DNA from: Betaproteobacteria bacterium
GTDB lineage: Bacteria; Pseudomonadota; Gammaproteobacteria; Burkholderiales; Burkholderiaceae
Direction: 5' to 3'
DNA: 42,321 nucleotides
Assembly: GCA_009921765.1 (NCBI GenBank)
Contig: RFXC01000010.1
Coordinates: forward strand, 1 to 42,321
Positions 32,879-40,565 of the stretch are shown piece by piece. The notes under the pieces were generated by a model that searched no databases, was not told the DNA's origin, and was given only the letters and a program-made list of their open reading frames with translations. The position numbers were made by a program, and so were the translations under genes. How positions within the stretch are numbered: position 1 is the stretch's first letter; every line of letters begins with the position of its first letter.

Positions 32879-34054
32879 ATGAAGCATCGTCTGATCTCTG
32901 CCTTGATCGGCACCGCCGGTCTGTCTCTTGCCCTTGGCACTGCATCCGTGCAGGCTGCGAAGCCCTGTGTGGGCGCGTCACTGCCAATCACCGGGCCCAC
33001 GGCCTGGGCGGCGGACTCCATCCGCATGGGGGTCGAGGTGGCGATGGCCGAAATCAACGCCAAGGGTGGCGTTTTGGGGCAGCGCCTCAACTTTGTCGCC
33101 TATGACGATGCCGGCCAGCCGCCGCGTGGCGTCGACAACGCCCGGCGGATCGCAGAGTCTGACGACTGCATCGCCATGTTTGGCGGTTGGCACTCTGGCG
33201 TTGCACTGGCGGTGGTGGAGCCCGTGCACGACGCCCAGATCCCCTATATCGCTGTCATCTCGGCGGGCACCCGGATCACCGAGAACGATCGCAAGCCCAA
33301 CTACATGTTCCGCGTCTCGATGTTCGATCGCTGGCAGGCGCTCGCACTGGTTCGCAAGAGCAAGGAAGTGACCAAGACGGGCAATATCGGCGTGCTGTAC
33401 GAAGACACGGGCTGGGGTCAGGGTGCGGTACCCGATCTGAAGGCGAGCGCCAGCGCAGAAGGCGCGAAGGTGGTCGGCTACGAGGTCTTCAAATGGGACG
33501 ACCGGGACATGTCGGCGCAGCTCATCCGGCTTCGCGATGCTGGCGTGGACACCATCATTCTTTACTCCCGCGACCTGGAGGCCAACCAGATCCTTCGCTC
33601 GATGCAGCGTATCAACTACTCGGCAAAAATCGTTTCGGCATGGGGAAACACCGGCACGCTGGGTGAGCTGGCGGGTCCGCTTGCCAACGGCATGATCGTT
33701 CTGCAGACGTTTACCTGGATGGGCAGCCTGAAACCCAACCAGAAGGTGGTGCTCGATTCAATCGTCAGTCGCTACAAGCTCAAGTCGCCCGAGGACATCA
33801 AGCACGGATCAGGCGCGGCCAACGCCTATGACGCGGTTTACATCCTCGCCGAAGCCATCAAGCTTGCCGGCAGCTTCGACCGCAAGAAAGTGCGCGACGC
33901 CATGTACAAGGTCAATCACGAAGGCATCGTGCAGAAATACGCGCCGGCGTTCGCACCCGACCGCCACAACGCGATCCTGCCCGAGAACTACGTCTGGACC
34001 GCTTGGCACGACGGCAAGATTCTCCCGCTCGGCCAGACGCCGTACGGCAAGTAG
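32879..34054 (+). CDS. Branched-chain amino acid-type ABC transporter substrate-binding protein
   Basis: This 391-residue periplasmic protein has a signal peptide ending ASVQA before AKPCVGASLPITGPTAWAADS. Family blocks are INAKGGVLGQRLNFVAYDDAGQP near residue 58, the AIYGG-like IAMFGGWHSGVALAVVEPVH near 98 and GVLYEDTGWGQGAVPDL near 170. LIV-type proteins bind amino acids, amides, urea or aromatic acids; the ligand is unknown. AGGAG lies 8 nt before the ATG. It heads an operon with a sigma-54 promoter, followed by a GC-rich hairpin and then LivH, LivM-LivG and LivF. Confidence 0.95.
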   Translation: MKHRLISALIGTAGLSLALGTASVQAAKPCVGASLPITGPTAWAADSIRMGVEVAMAEINAKGGVLGQRLNFVAYDDAGQPPRGVDNARRIAESDDCIAMFGGWHSGVALAVVEPVHDAQIPYIAVISAGTRITENDRKPNYMFRVSMFDRWQALALVRKSKEVTKTGNIGVLYEDTGWGQGAVPDLKASASAEGAKVVGYEVFKWDDRDMSAQLIRLRDAGVDTIILYSRDLEANQILRSMQRINYSAKIVSAWGNTGTLGELAGPLANGMIVLQTFTWMGSLKPNQKVVLDSIVSRYKLKSPEDIKHGSGAANAYDAVYILAEAIKLAGSFDRKKVRDAMYKVNHEGIVQKYAPAFAPDRHNAILPENYVWTAWHDGKILPLGQTPYGK

Positions 34055-34071
34055 GGCATTGCACTCCGAAC

Positions 34072-34102
34072 CCCCGCGCCGGTTGCGACCGCCGGCGCGG
34101 GG
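34072..34102 (+). terminator. Intercistronic GC-only stem-loop after binding-protein gene
   Basis: CCCCGCGCCGG (34072-34082) pairs perfectly with CCGGCGCGGGG (34092-34102) around a 9-nt loop. It lies in the 68-nt gap between the binding-protein stop and the LivH start. No T tract follows. It may stabilise the upstream message or cause partial termination so that more binding protein than permease is made. Confidence 0.65.
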
Positions 34103-34122
34103 AATTCGGTTGCGCCTTCACC

Positions 34123-34998
34123 ATGACTGCAGTCATTCAGTACACGCTCTCCGGGTTGGTGATCGGCGGCCTCTACGCGATCGTCGCACTCGGCTTTTAC
34201 ATCATGTGGTCGGCCGTGCGCGCGGTGAACTTTGCGCATGGCGACACGCTGATGCTCGGATCAGTGCTGTCGGTCGTCCTGATGTGGTCGGGCATACCGC
34301 TACTGATCGGCATTCCGCTTGCCATTCTCGCCACCGCTGCATTCGGCCTCTTCATCGAACGCATTGCGGTTCGCCCCCTCAACCATGGTCCGTCGTCGAT
34401 AGGCTGGATGCTCTCCACCATCGCCATCGGACTGATGCTGGAAGCGTTCGTCACGGTCACCTTCGGGGCCGATCCGCGGTCGCTGCCGTCGCCCCTCATG
34501 CAGACACCGATCGCGATAGCGGGTGCCGGCATCTTCCCGCATGAGCTGCTGGTACCAGTGCTGGCGATTGCGCTCCTGATCCTCCTCGACTGGTTCTATC
34601 GGTCCACGATGACCGGTCGCGCGATGCGCGCCATTGCTCAAAAGCCTGTCGCTGCGGGCCTCATGGGGATAGACGTTCGCCGCATGGCGCTGCTGTCGTT
34701 TGCTGCGGCGGCAGCACTCGGGGCCTTCGCCGGCATTCTCGCCGCCCCCATCATCCAGGTCTCGGCCGCGATGGGGCTGTTGCTGGGTCTCAAAGGCTTT
34801 CTGGTGGCCATCATCGCCGGCATGTCGAACGCCCGGGGCATCGTCATCGTTGGCTTTGCCTACGGCGTACTGGAGCGTTTCATCGAGGGGTTCGGCAACA
34901 CATCGCTTCGGGAGGTGCTGGGCTTCGGCATCATGATCCTGCTGCTGCTTGCCTTTCCGAACGGCCTGTTCGGCAAGCGTGAGGTCAACAAGGTATGA
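34123..34998 (+). CDS. livH: Branched-chain amino acid-type ABC transporter permease, LivH family
   Basis: This 291-residue inner-membrane protein has about eight spans. GLVIGGLYAIVALGFYIMW and AVNFAHGDTLMLGSVL are standard LivH N-terminal blocks, MRAIAQKPVAAGLMGIDVRRM near residue 167 is the coupling-helix motif, and FLVAIIAGMSNARGIVIVGFAYGV follows. ATG 34123 begins MTAVIQYTLSG; a longer frame from 34003 lies in the hairpin region and was rejected. No clear ribosome site precedes it. Its stop overlaps the next start by 4 nt. Confidence 0.93.
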   Translation: MTAVIQYTLSGLVIGGLYAIVALGFYIMWSAVRAVNFAHGDTLMLGSVLSVVLMWSGIPLLIGIPLAILATAAFGLFIERIAVRPLNHGPSSIGWMLSTIAIGLMLEAFVTVTFGADPRSLPSPLMQTPIAIAGAGIFPHELLVPVLAIALLILLDWFYRSTMTGRAMRAIAQKPVAAGLMGIDVRRMALLSFAAAAALGAFAGILAAPIIQVSAAMGLLLGLKGFLVAIIAGMSNARGIVIVGFAYGVLERFIEGFGNTSLREVLGFGIMILLLLAFPNGLFGKREVNKV

Positions 34999-36815
34999 CG
35001 CTGCGCCCGCTTGTTTCGCCCGGCCTGCTCTCTTCTGTCGCTGTTGCCGGCGCGCTCTGCCTGGTTCCTTTGCTGGTCGCCAACACCTTCCAGCTTCGCG
35101 TGGTGATGCTGTTCCTCATTTACGCGCTGGTCGCCCTCGGGCTCAATCTGCTGGTCGGACTGGTGAGCCTGGTGTCGCTCGGGCAGGCGGGACTCTACGC
35201 GCTGGGGGCCTACACGGTGGCCATCCTTGCCACCAAAACCGGCGCAGGCTTTTTCCCGGCAATGCTGGGCGCCATGGCCGTTACCGCGGTTGCAGGGGTT
35301 GCGCTCGCCTATCCCACCGTGCGCGTGCGCGGGGTCTACCTCGCCGTGGTCACCATCGCGTTCGGTCTGATCGTGCAGAACGTGGCGATCGACTGGCGCG
35401 CCCTGACCGGCGGTACGCTTGGAATTTCGAATGTCCCCCGGATCAATCTGGGCGCAGGGCCGCTCAACACCCGCGATCTCTACTGGCTGATTGCCGCTGT
35501 CACCTTCGCCGGGTTCGTGGTCCATCACAACCTGATGCACTCGCGCGTCGGCCGCGCGATGCGGGCGGTTGCGCAGTCGGAAACCGCAGCGCGCGCGCTC
35601 GGTATCGACCCCATCCGCCAGCGCGTACTCGCGTTCGTACTCTCATCGGTCTTTGCGGGTATCGCGGGCGGGCTCTACGCCTACCTCAATCGCTATGTCA
35701 ATCCGGACACCTTCAGCTTCTCCGACTCGATCCGTTTCCTGTTGATGGTGATTCTGGGTGGTGCCGGCACCACCTTTGGCCCGTTGATCGGCGCCGGCGT
35801 TCTCACCTGGATTCCCAATCTGCTGCAGGCGTTTGGCAAGTGGCAGCTGTTCGCCTACGGTGCGCTCCTTGCGCTGGTGATCTTCTTTCTGCCCAAGGGC
35901 ATCGCTGGGTCGGTACGGGATCTTTGGATGAGGTTGCGCCGCGGCCAGACTCAGGTCACCCGCGAGGCGGGAAGCTGGCCTCGCCCCTCGGAGGCAATCG
36001 ATACGATTCTCAAGGTTGAGGCCCGAGTCCGCGGCCCGGTGCTGCAAACCCGAGGCCTCACGATTCGCTTCGGCGGCCTCTCTGCGGTATCGGGGGTCAC
36101 GCTCGACATCGAGCGCGCTACGGTCCACGCCATCATCGGGCCCAACGGCGCGGGCAAGACCACCATGCTGAATGCACTCTCCGGTTTTTACGCGCCGACC
36201 GAGGGCAGTGTCACGCTTCTGCAGGACGAGGTGGGTGGACGCTCGAGCGACCAGATCGCGCGGAGCGGCCTCACGCGCACCTTTCAGAACACCGAGCTGT
36301 TTGCCGACATGACGGTAGAGGAAAACGTCCTGATCGGATTTCATGCGCGCAGCACCGCTGGCTTTCTGTCGACCCTGTTCAGGCTGCCCGGCTTTCATCG
36401 CGAAGCGCGCCGGCAGCGCGAGCGCGCTGCGCTCCTTCTCGACTATGTGGGCCTGTCCGCGTATCGGGACGAGACCGCCGGCAATCTGGCCTTTGGCCAC
36501 CAGCGGCGTCTGGAGATTGCACGCGCACTCGCCATGTCGCCAGAAATTTTGTTGCTGGACGAACCCGCCGCAGGGCTGACCCACAACGAGATCGATGAAC
36601 TGATCGCGCTGATCCGCGATCTGAAGCGCCTCGGCCTCACCGTGGTTCTTGTCGAACATCATGTCGACATGATCATGGCAGTCTCCGACCACGTCACCGT
36701 GCTCGACTACGGCGAGGTGATTGCATCCGGCCCCCCTTCCGCGGTGCGGGACGATCCGAAGGTGATCGAAGCCTATTTCGGGGCGAGCCTGACGGCATCC
36801 GGAGAGTCCGCATGA
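34995..36815 (+). CDS. Fused ABC transporter permease and ATPase, LivM-LivG
   Basis: One uninterrupted 606-residue frame joins two subunits that are separate in Escherichia coli. Residues 1-315 are a LivM-like permease (LIYALVALGLNLLVGLVSLVSLGQAGLYA split across residues ~38-70, AVAQSETAARALGIDPIRQR near 194, GGAGTTFGPLIGAG near 253). A charged linker (~310-345) leads to a LivG-like ATPase: Walker A GPNGAGKTT near 381-389, TFQNTELFADMTVEEN, signature region AFGHQRRLEIARAL and Walker B LLLDEPAAGL, then switch His in LVEHHVDMIMAV. The signature has FGHQ where LSGGQ or SYGQQ is usual. Start overlaps livH and stop overlaps livF, each by 4 nt. Confidence 0.95.
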   Translation: MTLRPLVSPGLLSSVAVAGALCLVPLLVANTFQLRVVMLFLIYALVALGLNLLVGLVSLVSLGQAGLYALGAYTVAILATKTGAGFFPAMLGAMAVTAVAGVALAYPTVRVRGVYLAVVTIAFGLIVQNVAIDWRALTGGTLGISNVPRINLGAGPLNTRDLYWLIAAVTFAGFVVHHNLMHSRVGRAMRAVAQSETAARALGIDPIRQRVLAFVLSSVFAGIAGGLYAYLNRYVNPDTFSFSDSIRFLLMVILGGAGTTFGPLIGAGVLTWIPNLLQAFGKWQLFAYGALLALVIFFLPKGIAGSVRDLWMRLRRGQTQVTREAGSWPRPSEAIDTILKVEARVRGPVLQTRGLTIRFGGLSAVSGVTLDIERATVHAIIGPNGAGKTTMLNALSGFYAPTEGSVTLLQDEVGGRSSDQIARSGLTRTFQNTELFADMTVEENVLIGFHARSTAGFLSTLFRLPGFHREARRQRERAALLLDYVGLSAYRDETAGNLAFGHQRRLEIARALAMSPEILLLDEPAAGLTHNEIDELIALIRDLKRLGLTVVLVEHHVDMIMAVSDHVTVLDYGEVIASGPPSAVRDDPKVIEAYFGASLTASGESA

Positions 36816-37552
36816 GTGCGCAGACCGCCCCGAACACCCCGCTCCTGCGTGTGACCGATCTCGGCGTGGCATATGGCCGTGTACGGGCCGTACAGTCGGT
36901 GAGCCTCGAGGTGGGTGCAGGTGAATTCGTTGCCGTCATCGGCTCGAATGGCGCGGGCAAGTCATCAACCATGAAAGCGATCTCGGGCGTGCTCGCGCCC
37001 GTTGCAGGCCGGATCGAATTCAACGGCACCGACGTGACAGGTTTGCCTTCCCATCGCCTGGTGCGGGCGGGTCTCGCCATGGTCCCGGAAGGCCGCCAGG
37101 TGTTTGCCGAACAGACAGTCGAGGACAACCTGCGCCTGGGCGCATTCGTGTTTTCAGCTACGCCTGCCCGGATCGATGAGGCCGTCGAGCGAGGATTCAC
37201 CCTGTTTCCCAGACTCGCCGAGCGCCGCGTGCAGGCCGCGGGATCGCTATCGGGCGGTGAGCAGCAAATGCTCGCAATCGCGCGCGGTCTGGCATCGAGC
37301 CCGAAACTTCTGGTGATTGACGAACTCTCGCTGGGCTTGGCCCCGCGGGTGCTCGAAATGCTTTTTCCAGTACTCGAGTCGCTCAACCGCGACGGCCTTG
37401 CCATTCTGCTGGTTGAGCAACTCGCCACGCAGGCACTCGCGGTGTCACACCGGGCCTATGTGATGGAAACCGGCAAGGTCACCCTGAGCGGTCGCTCGAG
37501 CGATCTGGCGCGCGATCCTGCTGTGCGACAGGCCTATCTGGGCCGGGCTTGA
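36812..37552 (+). CDS. livF: Branched-chain amino acid-type ABC transporter ATP-binding protein, LivF family
   Basis: This 246-residue cytoplasmic ATPase pairs with the LivG half of the fusion. Walker A is GSNGAGKSS (near residue 47), MVPEGRQVFAEQTVEDNL near 90 is the LivF hallmark, the signature is LSGGEQQMLAIARGL near 147, and Walker B LLVIDELSLGLAP near 167 is followed by LVEQLATQALAVSHRAYVM. It is coupled to the preceding gene by a 4-nt overlap and ends the operon. Its last 74 nt overlap, in antisense, the end of the convergent enolase-family gene. Confidence 0.95.
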   Translation: MSAQTAPNTPLLRVTDLGVAYGRVRAVQSVSLEVGAGEFVAVIGSNGAGKSSTMKAISGVLAPVAGRIEFNGTDVTGLPSHRLVRAGLAMVPEGRQVFAEQTVEDNLRLGAFVFSATPARIDEAVERGFTLFPRLAERRVQAAGSLSGGEQQMLAIARGLASSPKLLVIDELSLGLAPRVLEMLFPVLESLNRDGLAILLVEQLATQALAVSHRAYVMETGKVTLSGRSSDLARDPAVRQAYLGRA

Positions 37553-38741
37553 ACCACCGCAGATGCCAGTCCCGCCGCCCGTCGGCGTGCGCCTCGATCC
37601 AGGCCCAGTCGTAAGCCACCCCCAGGCCCGGCCCGACAGGCACTGGCATACAGCCGTCGGCGGGCAGATCGGCCTCGTGATCGGAATACCCGCAGGTGTA
37701 CACCGGCGCAATGAGATTGGGCATGCTCGGGCCGGTGAGCGCCAGTTCATAGAAATGCGTATTGCGCGTGGCCGCCACACACGCGCGGTGCGCAGGACCG
37801 CAGGCGTGAAACTGCACATCGATGCCCAGCGCCTCGGCCAGGTGTGCGCACTTCATGGCGCCGGTGATGCCGAGATCGTATTCCGGATCAAGGTGAAACA
37901 TGTCGCAGGCGCCCGCCACCGCATAGGCCGCCTTCATCTCGGCGCCACGGATGTGCTCGGTGATCATGAGCGGCGTTTTGAGTTTTTCGCGCAGGATCTT
38001 GGATCCGGTGATCGATCGGGCCGAATCCCGATAAGGGTCCTCGTACCAGAACGCACCGATCTCATCGCACACGTGACCTAACCTTAGGGCATCGAGGTGC
38101 GTGCGCAGTTCACAGCCGGGATCGACCATGATTTCCATCCGGTCGCCGATCGCCGCACGCACTGCGCGCAGGGTCGCCGATTCGCGCCGCACGTCGCCGT
38201 CATGCCAGCCATGAACCTTGAAGCCATGAAAGCCGCGCTCGGCGCAGGCCACCGCATAGTCGGCAAAGGCCTGCGGTGAATCGAGTCCGCCCGGGGCATC
38301 CTGCCCGTGGTGCGTGCTCGCATAGGTGCGCAATCGGGTTCGCCACGCACCGAGCATGGTCGCAATCGACATGCCGTATTTTCGGCCGACCAGATCCCAC
38401 AGCGCAATGTCGATCGGTCCGTGCCCCATGCCGTCATAGGCACGAAGCTCGCGTTTGAAATCATCGTAGATCTGCTCGCGGTGCTCGGGGTCACGCCCCA
38501 GCAGATGGGGAGCGAGCATCAGCGTCTGGCCAAGCGCACCCTGCGTGCCGACCCAATGGGTCACGTATCCGCCCTCGTGTCCATCGTCGGTGCGGATACG
38601 GACCGCATAGCGCATCACACGAAGCCTCGCCCCTTTTTCATACTGCAGATTGCTCACGCCCATGGCGGCGTGCGCGCCCAGGCCCAGATCAGCGACCTCG
38701 AAGTGAAAGGGAATGACCGAGACCTCGGTGATGCGCGACAT
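37479..38741 (-). CDS. Mandelate racemase/muconate lactonizing enzyme family (enolase superfamily) protein
   Basis: This 420-residue Mg2+-dependent enzyme likely dehydrates or epimerises a hydroxy or sugar acid. Barrel residues are Lys175-x-His177 (FKVHGWHDG), Asp207 (MVDPGC), Glu234 (WYEDPY), Glu262 (MITEHIRG) and His312 (FHACGPAHRA). The Glu after the Asp ligand and the His near 312 suggest the acid-sugar dehydratase branch. The homologous core ends near residue 390; the last ~25 residues (DRPVAQQDRAPDRSSDRSG) are low-complexity and coded antisense to livF. It follows a Bug receptor by 11 nt in a minus-strand operon, so the receptor may bind its substrate. Confidence 0.9.
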   Translation of the reverse strand: MSRITEVSVIPFHFEVADLGLGAHAAMGVSNLQYEKGARLRVMRYAVRIRTDDGHEGGYVTHWVGTQGALGQTLMLAPHLLGRDPEHREQIYDDFKRELRAYDGMGHGPIDIALWDLVGRKYGMSIATMLGAWRTRLRTYASTHHGQDAPGGLDSPQAFADYAVACAERGFHGFKVHGWHDGDVRRESATLRAVRAAIGDRMEIMVDPGCELRTHLDALRLGHVCDEIGAFWYEDPYRDSARSITGSKILREKLKTPLMITEHIRGAEMKAAYAVAGACDMFHLDPEYDLGITGAMKCAHLAEALGIDVQFHACGPAHRACVAATRNTHFYELALTGPSMPNLIAPVYTCGYSDHEADLPADGCMPVPVGPGLGVAYDWAWIEAHADGRRDWHLRWFKPGPDRPVAQQDRAPDRSSDRSG

Positions 38742-38752
38742 GACGCCCCCTG

Positions 38753-39775
38753 TCAGTTGTTGAGCGTGATACCGGCTGCCTTGATGACCTGCCCCCAGCG
38801 GGCGATCTCGGCCACCATGTACTTGCCGAATTCATCGAGCGTCATGTTGGGCGCACTCGAGAGCCCGATCTGGGTGAGCCGCTCCTGAAACTCCTTGCTG
38901 GAGGTGACCGCATGCACACCCTTGTAGACATGCTCAAGCACCGCCTGCGGCGTTTTCGGGGGCGCGAGAATACCGACCCAGGCATCGGCATTCACCGGAA
39001 AGCCCTGTTCGGTCATGGTCTGCACCTGAGGCGCGCCGACATGGCGGCTGGGCGAGGAGATGCCGTAGGCGGTGACCTTGGAGAGCGCCGGGATCACCAC
39101 GACAGCCGGCGCCATCATCACGTCATTTTGCCCGGCCATGACCGCCTGAAAGGCGGGTGCGGCGCCCTGATAGGGCACGTGCAGGATGTCGAGTTTGCCG
39201 GCCTGGGCCTTGAACATTTCCATCGCGGCCTGAGAGGTGCTGCCCACCCCCCACGATGCGAAGTTGAGCTTGCCGCCGCGCGCAAGCGCCACCAGTTCCT
39301 TCAGATCCTTGGCGGGCAGTCCCGGACGTCCCACCAGCATGAAGTTGACCATCGCCACCGGTGCGACCGCACGGAACTCATGCGCCTGGTAGCTCATCTT
39401 GGTGTAGACGTTGGGGTTGATGGAGTTGGTGTCGGCAGTGGCCATCAGCATGGTGTAGCCATCGGGCGGCGAGTTGAACACCATCTCGGAGGCGATCATG
39501 CCGTTGGCACCGCCCCGGTTCTCAACCACCATTGGCTGACCCAGCGCGTTACCGAGCTGCGCCACCATTGCGCGTGCGGCCACGTCGGTGGCGCCGCCCG
39601 GCGGAAACGGGATGACGAGCTTGATGGGCTTGGTGGGTGCCCAGCCCTGCGCGACCGCAGCGAGCGGCGCAGCGCCCAGCAGCGCGGCCAAGGTCAGTGC
39701 AGTGGTGCCGAACAATCGGCGGGCCGATGGCCCGGTCGTGCCGCAAACACGGCGATTGGGTCGGGTGTTGGTCAT
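38753..39775 (-). CDS. Bug/TctC-family receptor (6 of 6)
   Basis: This 340-residue periplasmic receptor has a long N-terminal region (MTNTRPNRRVCGTTGPSARR) before the hydrophobic segment LFGTTALTLAALLGAAPLA and cleavage near AVAQ-GWAP. Hallmarks are PFPPGGATDVAARAMVAQL, VVENRGGANGMIASEMV and SPPDGYTMLMATADT, then LHVPYQGAAPAFQAVMAGQND near 195. AGGAGG lies 6 nt before the ATG. It sits between the broken enoyl-CoA hydratase and the enolase-family gene, all on the minus strand. Confidence 0.95.
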   Translation of the reverse strand: MTNTRPNRRVCGTTGPSARRLFGTTALTLAALLGAAPLAAVAQGWAPTKPIKLVIPFPPGGATDVAARAMVAQLGNALGQPMVVENRGGANGMIASEMVFNSPPDGYTMLMATADTNSINPNVYTKMSYQAHEFRAVAPVAMVNFMLVGRPGLPAKDLKELVALARGGKLNFASWGVGSTSQAAMEMFKAQAGKLDILHVPYQGAAPAFQAVMAGQNDVMMAPAVVVIPALSKVTAYGISSPSRHVGAPQVQTMTEQGFPVNADAWVGILAPPKTPQAVLEHVYKGVHAVTSSKEFQERLTQIGLSSAPNMTLDEFGKYMVAEIARWGQVIKAAGITLNN

Positions 39776-39817
39776 GTTTCCTCCTGGTGTGTGGAAAGTG
39801 TGAAACGGTTGATCGGT

Positions 39818-39868
39818 TCAGCGCCCGGTAAACCGGGGGGGGCGCTTTTCATTGAAGGCGCGGATACC
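39818..39868 (-). pseudogene. Detached out-of-frame C-terminus of the enoyl-CoA hydratase gene
   Basis: In a different frame from the intact part of the hydratase, the minus strand from 39868 reads GIRAFNEKRPPRFTGR and stops at 39818. This is the standard C-terminus of enoyl-CoA hydratases. It overlaps the premature end of the upstream frame (stop at 39849). The ~22-24 residues normally found between GAQMD and GIRAFNEKR are missing, so a deletion that also shifts the frame explains the arrangement. Confidence 0.82.
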
Positions 39869-40565
39869 CTGTATCCATCTGCGCACCAAATTCGATCGAC
39901 TTCTTCACCTGCCGGATCGAGATCGGAGCGTTGGCGAGAATGCGTCCGACCAGCTCAAGCGTGCGGTCGAACACCTGGTCATCGGGAAACACATGGTTAT
40001 AGAGGCCGAGCGCTTTTGCTTCGTCCGCCGTGATCAGATCGCCGGTGAACATCAGTTCCTTGGCCTTCCGGATGCCGATCGCGCGTGGCAGGTGCTGTGT
40101 GCCACCACCACCCGGCATGATGCCGCGCGAGACTTCGGTGAAGCCACAGCGCGCACGATCGGATGCGATGATGAAATCGCATCCCAGCGCGAGTTCGAGC
40201 CCACCCGCCACCGCCGGGCCATTGAGACAGGCGACCACCGGGACCGGGCAGTCGTAGATGGCCCGCATCATTCGTTCGAACAGGTAGTGCTGAGTGTTGA
40301 ACTGGTCGTCGGTCATGCCATCGCGCTCTTTGAGATCGGCGCCGCCGCAGAAGCGCGACCCCACACCCGTCAGAATCACGCAGCGATAGCGCTCGGGATC
40401 CGCTTCGAGCGCAGAGAACACAGCGATGATGTCGTGGCCCATCTGCGTGCTCATCGCATTGGCCACCTCGGGGCGGTTGAGCCGCACCCGCAGCAGCCCC
40501 TCGCGGGGCGAGTCGAGCAGCAGGGTATCCAGAGCTTCGGGAAACAGGTGGTGGACTTTGGTCAT
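39849..40565 (-). CDS. Enoyl-CoA hydratase/isomerase family protein with disrupted 3' end
   Basis: This 238-residue crotonase-fold protein would hydrate an enoyl-CoA. Both catalytic glutamates are kept: Glu124 (GGLELALGCD) and Glu144 (FTEVSRGIMPGGGGTQ); the CoA-binding FCGGADLKE is near 72. The frame ends VKKSIEFGAQMDTGYPRLQ, whereas the family continues for ~35-40 residues with helices that close the active site and build the trimer. The usual tail is present downstream in another frame (39868-39818). The product is probably unstable or inactive unless it tolerates the loss. The start overlaps the CoA-transferase stop by 4 nt. Confidence 0.88.
   Translation of the reverse strand: MTKVHHLFPEALDTLLLDSPREGLLRVRLNRPEVANAMSTQMGHDIIAVFSALEADPERYRCVILTGVGSRFCGGADLKERDGMTDDQFNTQHYLFERMMRAIYDCPVPVVACLNGPAVAGGLELALGCDFIIASDRARCGFTEVSRGIMPGGGGTQHLPRAIGIRKAKELMFTGDLITADEAKALGLYNHVFPDDQVFDRTLELVGRILANAPISIRQVKKSIEFGAQMDTGYPRLQ

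Noticed and set aside
34003..34122. N-terminal extension of LivH from 34003
   Set aside because: It overlaps the binding-protein stop region and the 34072-34102 hairpin; LivH proteins start with the hydrophobic segment beginning at 34123.
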